Assembly (NCBI GenBank): GCA_903813345.2
Contig: CAIIXF020000008.1
Coordinates: 135,341 to 199,340 of the forward strand
Length of the DNA stretch: 64,000 nucleotides
Reading direction: 5' to 3'
DNA from: Owenia fusiformis
Taxonomy: Eukaryota > Annelida > Polychaeta > Sabellida > Oweniidae
Shown here: piece after piece, positions 41,601-53,600 of the stretch
Position numbering within the stretch: the stretch's first letter is position 1
How the letters are laid out: every line of letters starts with the position of its first letter
The notes under the pieces: generated by a model
The model's input: the letters and a program-made list of their open reading frames with translations, nothing else
Databases searched by the model: none
Told to the model about the DNA's origin: nothing
Position numbers and translations under genes: made by a program

Positions 41601-44600
41601 TTTGACCACCCTGTACAAGTTCTCAGAAGTTCAAATCTGACTTTAGATTTCACTTTCAATGACCTTCTCAGTGTCAAAAAAGGTCTTTCGCTTCTAATTG
41701 ACCTTTTTACAAAATCATATACAAGTTCTCCATAATATTGTGAGCAACTAGGTGATGACATTTTGTCATGTTAATAACTTGTTAAATCTTGAATGGGCTC
41801 AACCTTGAAAATCTTAGCTAATCTTACACTTTTGATGGAATATGTTACAAATTTTATTTTCTGTAATTTAACTTGAATCTCAGTCTTAGAATCGTTATTT
41901 GTACGAGGAGTGATCCAGAAGTCTTGGATACCCTGCTCTAACTTTGCCATTTTTGAATGAAATTACATGAAACTTTCAAATAATAAAGATCAACATCTCA
42001 AAAAGTTTTTGTATAAGTTTCACTAAAAATAATTTACTTAAAAGAATGTAGATGACACTCAGATTGCAAAATCGGAAAATACAATGACTGGTGTTAGGTT
42101 GTGCACCTGCATTTGTCATATTAACAGTTCTAATGTGATTTGTGGTTTTTAAATATAAAGTATGTTGACAGTTAAATATGTGAAGATGATGAATGTACAA
42201 TGGCGTAGCGTCATATACACAAAAAACGCCATTGTGTACTATCAAATTTGAGAGAAAAATGATTTTTATAATGAATTGCCCCACACTTTAAAAATACTGG
42301 ATAGATCTTAAATAGTAAGATAATAGTAACAGTAACAATCATATATGAAAAACAAAATAAATGATTTGTTCTAATCCTGTGTTGTTTGTTTTTTAATTGT
42401 GTTGTAATAATCTAAATTTTCTCTCTGAAATACATATATTTTTGTACGGCTGCGAGCTTCTTTACGTTCGTTAGCGTACGAGTTTGGGATGTTCGTACTT
42501 TTTGTGTAGATCATCATAGCGGCACAAATGAATGATAACATGATTAGGTTCGTATTTTACCCAACTTTCTCCTGTTTTGTGGTTGAACGGAATTGAGTTG
42601 ATGCAATTTTGAAATAGATATAAGTAGCGTTAACTTTATCATTTTACGTCGTCCATCATCATAACGAGTTTTATTTCCAAGAAGCACCTATTTCGTCTTG
42701 CCATTATTTTAAAATGGGTTCATGTAAGCTTAATAATAAAATATTGGATAAAAATGACTAATAATTTACATTTAATTGGTCCAGATTAAGTCGGAATTTC
42801 ATATTTCAAACCAACCCAGGACGCTTCAAATGCAATCTCATTTTAAAATTTTCTTGGGGGAGAACCCCCCCCCCAAACCCCCCCACAAACTCGTTCGCTT
42901 CGCTCACTCATGGCGTACTCTCACAAAATACCCACGCTACACCTCTGATGTAGTTGACACTCAGGTTGCAAAATTAGAAAATACAATGACTGGTGTTAGA
43001 TTGTGCACCTGCATTTGCCATATTAACAGTTGTAATGTGATTTGTGGTTTCTAAATACAGTTCTGGGTGACAGGGTCCCTATATTAAAAAACAATCTAGA
43101 AAGATACATTAGATAAATTATTTCTTCATGAAATCAATACACAATGTAGTTAGGTTGTTGATCTTTATTATTGGAAAGTTACAAGTAATTTTATTATAAA
43201 CCAACAGAATAAGAGCAGGGTGTCCCAAGACTTTTGAATCGCCCCTCATATATGGTAAATACTTTGCACGATTTAAGGTTGTGATATTCCATCAGTAGTG
43301 TAAAGTAACAAGTTGTTACGATTTTCTTCAGAAGGGTTATTAAAGAATAAATTTTCTCTAGGTGTTCCAATATATATTTATTACATGACCATATATTTCT
43401 CAACCAGTCAGAATGCAGCATAGCCAATATAAAACATTCTCTAATTCTCCATAGACACACGACCGTGCTCTTTCAATCTGCCTCCATGAATCCTGCAGGA
43501 ATCAATGTACATGTATTGTGTTGTATTATGACATCACAACTGGGAATGGCGAAAATAACAGCAAGTTTGGTTATTTCATTGACATTAATCCCCAATTCTC
43601 TGAGCAAGGTTTTCGTTTTATGTTTAAGTCAGAATAAATAATGATAGACCATTCAAAATGGTGAAATTCTACAAAGCACGAACCGAAGGTGAGTGCATTT
43701 GTAGTGACTTTTCTGTCCAACTCGTGCTGAATTTCACCATGGTCTGTCATTATTTGTTCCTTCAAAATATATGAAAAGGAATTGAAAATGAAAAACTGTT
43801 AGATAATTTGTGGTCACTATGCATATCATAAATATTGTCTTTAATTCCAGATGAGTTCAGAGATGAAGATGTCAACCAACCAGTCACAGCATGAGGCTCC
43901 AAAGGTTGCCAGTGGGGAGATGGTCATGATACCAGTGTCTGTAGACAGTTCCAATAGAATATCTTATGGTATACAGGTACCACAGAGAAGCATTTCTTAA
44001 CATTCAGTAAATTGTATGCTCCCTTAATATAAGAATGTTTTTTGCAACTTTTCAGCAGCACCTGGGTAGTGTCTATAAGTAAAACACCTGGGCCCCATTT
44101 TTGTACCATTCGTAGTAACGAACGTTCGCAATTCGTAAATTCGTAAATATTTAAAAAGTAACGAATGAGTTAGGAATTCGTAAAGTTGCGAATGGATCAT
44201 TTTTGTACGCTTTCGTAAGTCATTCGTAACTTTCCAATTGTTTAGAGTTAGATTTACGAATAGGTTGACGTCATATTCCACAGTTGTCAGGACAGATAGT
44301 ACAACAAACAGGGTTGATCAAAATAATAAAACCAAAGTCATACAATAAGAACTTTATAAAAATAAAGATTCCATGAAAAGTACTAAAATAGATATAGAAA
44401 TAGGTTGATAATACGTTGATAACGGTGTTGCCCTTTGTGTTCTCTGATTTAGAATGACAAAACGTCACAAATCACAATATAAATTAAACAATGGATTAAT
44501 TACGAACGTTCGTTAGTAAGAACGGTACAAAAACGGGTCCCTGGATGGAGATACACTGTAAATCAATAATATACTCCTCAAAAAAAGTAAAGGACCAGTG

Positions 44601-47600
44601 GTTTTCCTCATAGGTTTTCATGTTAACCCCCATATTTGTTTGAACGACTATTTTCTAAGCGTGGAACAAAAGAAATCCCAATAAAGAAAATAAATCTGGC
44701 CATTTTGGATTTTCCGTCCTAAAATCTTCACTTTCAAGACTTGTCTACAGGTTTCCAGCCAAACCATTTGAGGGATTCATCTGAAATTTTCAGGGATGTT
44801 TCTACATATCAACGTCAAGAACTGATTAGTTTTTGGGCATTCTGGGTAAATGTTAAGGCTGCCATTTTAGATTTTCCGTCCTAAAATCTTGTCTATCTAG
44901 GCTTGTCTACAGGTTTCCAGCCAAACCGTTCAAATTTTTACATATGTTACACAGTGATAAGTTCTAGAGCTGATTAACTTTTCTGCGGCCATCTTGCTTT
45001 CTTGGTCAACAAGACCACAACGCTGTGTTTTAGGTACGATATTGTTCACGTCTGTGCCTTGTTTAATTTGTCAAAGCTGCTGTACTATATTGAAACATTT
45101 TTTTTTTGTTATTGTTAATAATCAGGGTAATGTAAGGCATGTTTATTTGATCTGAACCCTTTAGTTTTATAATTAAAAGGGAAATTATGATTATGAAATC
45201 ATCATTTTGCAGATTTGACTTCTATTTAACGTGGCTCAAACATTTTATTATATTTTCAAAATAACCATTTAATTTTTTCAGTCATTAGATGATGAAGGTT
45301 ATAATGGGATGCCTTCTACAGATAACGACCACGCAGGGATGTCTCTGGCTTTGCCTCCTCATGGATTCAGGCTGACAGAAAGGATAAAAGATAGCACTAG
45401 ATACGTAAAGTAAGAAATGTTTATTACCTGTGTACAGTATAGAATTCCTACATTAAGCAGCAATAATGTTAGTTAATGAAAACACAGAATGAAATCCTTT
45501 TCTAAGTGCTGATGTTAAAACCTCAGTCAATAAGAATTCTAAATTCAGTCAAAGTGATATCATATTTGAAATCTACGACTAAAATTACTTCTAGAAATGT
45601 GTTTTTAAAAAGTGTTTATCAACTTTCTAGGAGATTCCCTATAGACCCCATGTTATAAAATCACAAAAAGTGAAATATCTTTACTTATATTTGACAGATA
45701 ATATTTTCTTTACTGGACATGTTTTGATTTGTATAAATATCAGATACATAAGGGTAACAAGAATATTGAATCAACTAAGTTTAGATTTGAGCCCACCAAA
45801 TGGTGTCATTATGTGACTTAAATCAGTGTTTGTGTCACTTTGCAGATACATTGTCTATACAATAGGCTGTTCTGTGGATATTGATTTTTATCAACCGGTG
45901 GTTTATTTGACTAGGTGCATATTAATGTTTTAAATTTGTGACAGAGTACTTAATAAAATTCTTATAAAAATGTTCTTTCAAACTTATTGCAGACATGTTT
46001 TTACGGATTTGGCTGCTTATAATGAATGTGTTGCCTACAATCATGGACTTGGGGAGGACAATGGTGAAAACATTGCAGTAATAACTGATGAGGTAAATTT
46101 AATGATGTACAAGGACTGGGTGCGATAAGGGGAAAATACCCCCATGGTCAAAATGAAATTTAATAGGTGTAAAATGAAGATTACAATGTTAGATGATTCT
46201 TTGGAAAATATTTAAGTGTTTAGACACACATAGGCTCAAATTGGAGTCATTAAGTTCAGCAAGGGTGTATTGACTTAACATGGGAATGTGCACCATTGAC
46301 TTAACATGGGGATATCATCATATTCCATTGGTCTCCATTGATTTTCACAAAAATACACTATGACCTGAATGGACCTCAAACTAAATAATTTCACAACATG
46401 ACACTAATGGAATATCACATCAGATATGCAAATGTGAAGTTTGAGATTGATTCAGATCATTTTTTCATACATTTTTTAGTTATTATCAAATGTCATACAG
46501 TTTTGTAAATCCAAAGATTATTTCATTAATGATTAATAACATATTGGGATAAGATGTAGGGATGCGTAAGATGCATATGGATTTTGAAAGACACAAAAAG
46601 TTTAGCTGATTTATTGTCTACACCTGTACACTTCCTGATAAGTTGCCCATTCATCAATACAGTGCTAAATATAGGTCAACGAGCTACTAGTGTACATTCA
46701 TTTTGAAATATCAGGTTAATCTATATTCATTGGGAGGCAGTAATAGAATCTGAAACAGGTCTTTTAGGTTATGGATGGTACCATTTCACTCAAGTGATCA
46801 GCATTTAAGCAAGTGGCCACTGCATACGCTTGAAGTTTGAAAATGGACTTTTTGATAACCGATAACCACTATGCACTTGAAAAATCATGAAAAGGAATAA
46901 AGACCGCGATTCTGTGATTTATGGCGGAATAATTGACCAAAAACTTCATTAGACTCCAGATTGAAATTGAGTCCATTGCTTTTGCCTGTATTCTTATACT
47001 TATCTGAATGCGTTTCTCCGTAACTGATTATATCGTCAGTTAAAGTACGTGACTGGCCTACTCAGAAATTAGATCAAGTTTTTATCTTGGTCAAATTTTT
47101 AATTTTGAAGTTTTCAATTTTCTTTCTAATCTTTCAAAATATCTTGCAAGGAATCATTTTCCAAGTTCAACTGATTTTCCAACAATTTCCCTACGCTATG
47201 CCTCATGAAAATCTTACGAATTTTGAGATATTTGACTCCAAAAAAGGGTAAAGAATTGGTATCGATATGGCGCACTGAATTGAACATAGGTTTCTCTTAA
47301 ACCAGTCATCAAAAAATTCTGAAAATTTTACACATCGTCAATTGAATGATGATCTTTTGAATGGTAACAATTTAATTTGAAAAGAATAAATGTACTTTTC
47401 TCTATGTTGTTTTAGAAAACACATCAGATACTTCTTTTGTTTTTGGTATCATACTATCCAAACCTCATTGGAATAAAATGACATACACGACGTATATTGT
47501 AATTGTACAAAAGAAAGTTTGGTTCATTTAAAAAAGTATCTTGTTAATGAAATAAAAGGTTAACTTTAATTTTTTTTATCTATTTGTGGGTTTTGTTTTA

Positions 47601-50600
47601 ATTTTTTTAATACTTTTTGTTTAATGAACCAAACTTTCCTTAAGATTGGTATCAGTTTAATCGGAAATTTGTTCAGGATTCCGAAATTGACATTGAGATC
47701 CAACTTCATGTTGACCTTTTAAAGTTAGAAAGACAATTTTTTAAATCTTTATTATTTTGACTTTTCAAAATAAAAATCTGGATTCTTGAATTTGATTTTG
47801 TTAGATATCACCAATCTAGTTCTGTTTATTGTATATTTGCAGAGCCTTTATAAATGTCTTGAAGCAGAAGAGGGTTTTAAGGAGCCTGATACAATACTAG
47901 GCAGTGGTTCATTTGGAACTTGTACTAAGAGACGATACACTGACAAGAAGAGAAACATCAGGGTTGACATCATCGTGAAAGAAGTAATCAAACATCCCCA
48001 TTGTGGCCTTGTACATGTATTCATCAGTATAGATATTACTTTTAAGAAACCACATTCAAACTGCCCAAACTATGCATGTCTACTTTACTTTTAAGAAACC
48101 ACATTCAGCCGTTCACTACAGATTTTATATATTTTTAATAATTATTATAAAATATCAATGATCTGTTCTTTTTCAGATCAAAATAATGGACCTGAATCGT
48201 CTTGAATATAAGTTCCCCATTTCCCATCCTCACCCAGGCATCACTAAAGTTCATGGTTTCATGGAATTTCCAAAGGACAAAATCTGCAGACTGTTCATGG
48301 AAAATGGAGGTGAGTTTCATTTTGAATCTAGAATGATTGTGGTTTTGATGTACTGGTGTAATTTCTACTTCATTGTACACGGTGGGTCCAAAAAGAATTG
48401 GAACATTTGATAATTTAACTCAAAATCGTTATTTTTCCTCTAAAATGCACCAAAATTTTACATCAGATGGATAAGTGACTGAACAATACTCAGTAGAATC
48501 TTGGTGTATTTTAGAGGAAAAATAAAGGTTTTGCGTTCAATTATCATGTAAATGTAGTATTTTTTAACTAGACATGCAGAATTATATTATGAAACTTATG
48601 CGTTTTTGTTATCTATTTATTTTAGAGCTATTCTTTAGAATAACATGATATGAGATTTGCACAGGAATTGCTTAAGGTGGCATATAACCCTGTTTAAGAA
48701 TGATCTTGATTGGACATCAAGGTGCAGAGAAATCGTAATTTTACTAAGTGGCTTCAGGAAATAAGCCACGTTAATCTTCAATTTTTTAAAATCCAATGCA
48801 GTTATCATATTTGGAATTTATCATATTTGGAATTACATTGAATTAAGGATTCAAGCCTCAGTGCAATGTGGATGGAATCATTCCTCAAAAAGGGGTTATT
48901 TCAACCTTTGCACAAGATGCCAAGCATCGAGTGTGAAGTTTAGGAAATAAGGCCTGAGTTGAATGAATTAGCCACAATGTATCAAGTCTTGGACTTAAAT
49001 TCTTTTCACACATTGCAAAATATTTTCTACAAAATCACCTAAAGATACGAAATCACTAAAAGACCATATTTTCAATGAAACTTTTTGCAAGCGTCCAGTG
49101 GTCAATGCATCAAATTTTAATCTGTAGTTGTCAACTTGACCACCATTCAACAGATGACTTAGGGTGAGTTATTGGCTCTATAATGTAGTGCAGATATATG
49201 GAATACTGTGTTCAGATTGTTTTGATAATAGACACACCTTACCTAAGCTATGTGTGAATAACACTTTTAAATTTATTCTGCCTATTTATGATATTCAGGT
49301 ACCACGCTGAAAGAATTCCGCCAAGGCCAAACAAATAATGCTTATCACAAAAGTGATGAGACCAACATTATGCGGCAAATCCTGGAGGTAATGAAGCATA
49401 TACATGCTTTGTGTCACATCTACTTGGATCTGAAGCCAGCAAATATTTTGGTGGAAATAGGGATAGATGGAGCAATACACATTCGCTTGTGTGATTTTGG
49501 AGCCATTCTACATGACTTATCTGGTAAAATAATAACATCTCCAAAATACCAGGCTCCAGAATGCCATTTCCGTGGAATAGATTGCTTCTCCGATAAGACA
49601 GATATGTTTACCTGCGGAGGAGTCCTCTACTTCCTCATATCAGGCAAGGAGCCCTGGGGGTCGGTGACAACGAGAAAGGACCTAAAGGAATACCATCTAA
49701 AGGTATGTATGTGTATGATGATTTGTCATTACCATGCTTTATTATCCCACCAAACAAAGTTTGAGGGGGATATAGAATAGCCGTCTGTCCGTTTGTGTGT
49801 CCGGGCAATAACTCAAATACTGGTTGACAGATTTCATTCAAAGGATGTGTCTGGGTATATGCCCTTTTGGTCTCTCAGTCAAATGAATGTGAAATATGGT
49901 TTTTATTACTGTCCTAGTTATATTTGATAAGTATATTTACTTTTTCACGAGTTTTGATGCATAATTAACCCCCTGCTGAGAGTCAAAATAAGTATCTTAA
50001 CAAAAAAAAAGTCATTAGCATAGAAAAAAACACCAATTGCAACATGTATGACATACAAAGAAGAAATAACTTAAGACCAATGAAGAATTAAAAAGAAAAT
50101 CATATTTTTGAAATATATTTAAGGATTAAATTTTTTTTCAAATTTTTGAATTTCCCGCCAGTTTAATTTGAAGGGGGAAAAACAAGATGGTTGCCATTTA
50201 ATGTAAGAAATATCAGAAAAAAAGTTGCTTCACTTTTAGTTTTCACAATGAGCACAGTTTTCCTGTTTAGGTTTTTTGACTGATTCTGACTCTTCATCAC
50301 CAGGGTCACTGGCATGTAGCGATTATAGCGATACTGGATACTTTACTGAATTGTGTCGAAGTTAGACGTGTGGTGCGGAAGTTAATATGCAGATGACCAT
50401 CATTTCAATGTTATATTGTTTGTAGGCAAATTGAGATTAGGCCATTGGAGTATTTGTTTCACGCATACATAAAGCATAACGCATTCAAGGGTCACATTTA
50501 TCATTAAACCAATAACTCAAACATATGACCTTGTACACCGACCACCTCTTGAAATCAATGCAGGTCGATTTCAACGAATGCAAACGGTGATATATAAAAG

Positions 50601-53600
50601 AAACATAATTAAGCATGACCAGGTCCCAACTTCTTTTGTTTTCTTTACAACTAAGCTATGACTGCAGTCTATTCAGTGTTGCGTATCGAACCTTGTTTAT
50701 TATAAAAATAGTGCAACAACAAGCAGAATTCACACATTTACCTTATACTTATTCTCAACGGAAGACATTGAATTTATCTCTTAGGTTTTACATTATAAAT
50801 ATCTTAACATGCAGAATACGAAAATAGAGGCTTAGGCCCAACTTTGTATGGATTTTATGAAAATAATCTGATTTTAGAGAAATGAAAAGAAAAATGTCCA
50901 CACCCTACACTAAATATTTATGGTTCCCCGGGAATACGCATGTGTTGCTTGTATATTAGAATCGTATTCCAGTTACAGAAAGAAGTACATATCATGCTAA
51001 ACTATATATATATATTTATCGTCTATTATCCTTTGACAAGTAGAGTAGAGAATAAAGATAAAAAAAATTCAAAAATTCAAAAAAGGAAATAAGATTAATT
51101 TTTTAGAAAACTACTTGGTATATGATAAAGCAGATATGTGCGGTCGGTTTGGATATGGGGTTTATCCCTTGTGAGATATGCACGTCTACCTTCGGTCCCT
51201 ATGGTCCATCAGGTAGATAGAGAGATTATCCCATATAAGGTTCAGGATATTGGGATTACCCCGAGGCAAATATAATACATCTGTCCGAAGGCCGCAGGTC
51301 CCGAGGGAAAATATATTTATTCCATTTAATATATTTATTCCATAATACTACTGTTTTCCCAGGGAAATATGAAGGAATTAAAATCGTATTGAATCGTATT
51401 ACATGAAAAAATCGTATTGGAGCGTATTACATGAAAAAATCGTATTGTCCCCGTGAAAAAATCGTATTGGAGCGTATTGACCTATTTTTTAGTTTCCCGG
51501 TTATTTTATTTATTTATTTTATTTTTCAAACAATGTGCATTTATTAATATAACGTTTGCATTATCCAAATGTAACATTCTAGAGGGACGTATTATGGAAT
51601 AAATAGGTTATTTCTGGTCAGGTTTGAATATGGGTTTTATTCCTCGGAAACTATGATAATGACCTTGGGCAATATGATATTGACACTCGGTCGCTGCGCT
51701 CTCGGTCAATATTATATTACCCTTCAGTCAATATCATATTGTCCCTCGGAATAAAACCCATATTCAATCCCTCCCAGTAAATAACCTATATGTATTCCAT
51801 ACCTGATGAGGTTTCAGGGGCATATCAACAGGGACTATATTCCATATCAGGCAAATATTTTTCGTATGTCCCGCTCCGACGGAGCTCCGGGACATATAAA
51901 TCGTATGTCCCGCTCAAAAAATGTTAAAACTAAATTCGGGGAAAAAAGTTGAAAAAAAATTTGGAAAAAATATTGTGGAAAAAAAATTATGTAAAAAAAT
52001 TTTGAAAAAAATTTGAAAAAAAAGTTTTGAAAATATTCTGAAAAAAAGTATACCAAAAAAAAGTGAAAAAAAATTTGAAAAAAAGATGGGTAAAAAAAAT
52101 TGGGTAAAAAAAATTTGAAAAAAATTGTTTGAAAAAAACTGAAAATAAAAATTTTAAAAAATTTTGGAAAAAAATTATGTAAAAAAATTTGAAAAAAATG
52201 TTTTGAAAATATTCTGAAAAAATTTGGCAAAAAAATGTGAAAAAAATGTTGACAAACATTTTTGGACAAAAAATTTGGAAATTTTCTTTTTCATTTTTGA
52301 AAAAAATTGAAAACAAATTTTGAAAATGATAACATATTTTGCAAGTAACACACCGGAGCATATGGGAAACATACTTAAGATATCATATTCATCGTGGATA
52401 AAAATCATATCTCTCATAAATCATAGGATATCCTTTATATCCCATGGTTGCAATGATATAGATCGAATATCACATAATGAAATATTTGATATGTGGACCA
52501 AGATATCATATTTTAGCAAACAATTTACAAACCATCGAATATCACTTTTAAACTATCGAATATCACGTTTTAAAAAGTGATATTCGATGGTTTGTAAAGT
52601 GATATTCGATGGTTTCGAATTTTTTCAAAAAATGAATTTTGAATATTTGATGACGTAAATCAAGATAATTTCTACTCCTACTCGCATCTTGTCTTTTCCA
52701 CAGGTTTGGGAAAAGTGTACAGGAAAATCTACATGTTCAATTGATGTATGATCAATATACGAATCGAACGTATTCTCGTGTGCATTACAATATCCACATT
52801 GAAACATTTTTGGCCTGCAATGGACGTATAATGGATTAGAATATGAGGCCGTGTTATCATTCAAATGTAAAGTCATGGTATTGGCCGGGTTGCAAGTTAA
52901 TATCAGATTCAATGCAAATTAATCATTTAATATCAGATGCGCGATCAGTCCAATAATGTAATTTCAGGTCATCAGTTCGATATCTAGCAGTTGTTCTAAC
53001 GACACGGTATTACTAGGCTATCATGTTATAAATACACACACATATAAATAAATCAAAACTGGTACACGATATAAGCACGACTGCTCTTTCAATTGAGTAT
53101 AAATGTTGATAAACTTACCCGGAAGCCAACACATACACGTTTAGACGATGCTATTTTCAGTTCAGTGTAAGAGTAAATGCCCGGATATCAAAGCTTTTTC
53201 GTGTAAAGTTTTAACCAAGCATGTAGAATCGGGTTATATTGCGTGTAGAATTTATCGATATCAGGGCCGCTACATGCCAGTGAGGGTCATGTATAGAGAT
53301 TATAGAATTGAAATCAAAATGTTGTGCTCAGCATGAATTTGACTGAAATATGTGTAACATCACCAACACAATTGAAGTCTCAAAACCGGATGCTCAGTAA
53401 CTTTGAGTGACTATTATCCCTTGATTACCCAGATAAACACCAATTCACTTATCCAGAAATACCATTCAATGTCTATACAAAGAAAGTAACCAATGTTTTG
53501 GAAGATATGTTTCAAACTTTTTGCATAAATAATTCATTTAATATTTGCCATTGATTTTTTTTCAATTCTGACAAAGTGATATGCACTGTCTTTGATGCCA

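Larger units (their letters stand above)
37985..41768 (+). repeat. Internally repetitive element with three nested insertions
   Basis: Starts near CCCCACCAAAAAGTGGTGAC and carries diverged units of about 130 bp with CAACTTGCTTCAAATTGACC, AAAATCATCTACAAG and TTCAAATCTGACTTTAGAT, ending near 41,768. Interrupted by 38,219-39,508, 39,580-40,342 and 41,027-41,615. Reverse copy at 4,478-5,160. Class unknown; the start hairpin recalls the Helitron-like family. Confidence 0.65.

Noticed and set aside
44024-44468. Minus-strand frames in kinase intron 2
   Set aside because: They overlap a MITE and have no domain or homology that I recognise.
51847-52417. Phe-rich frames on the minus strand
   Set aside because: Products of the A/T low-complexity tract; no coding signal.
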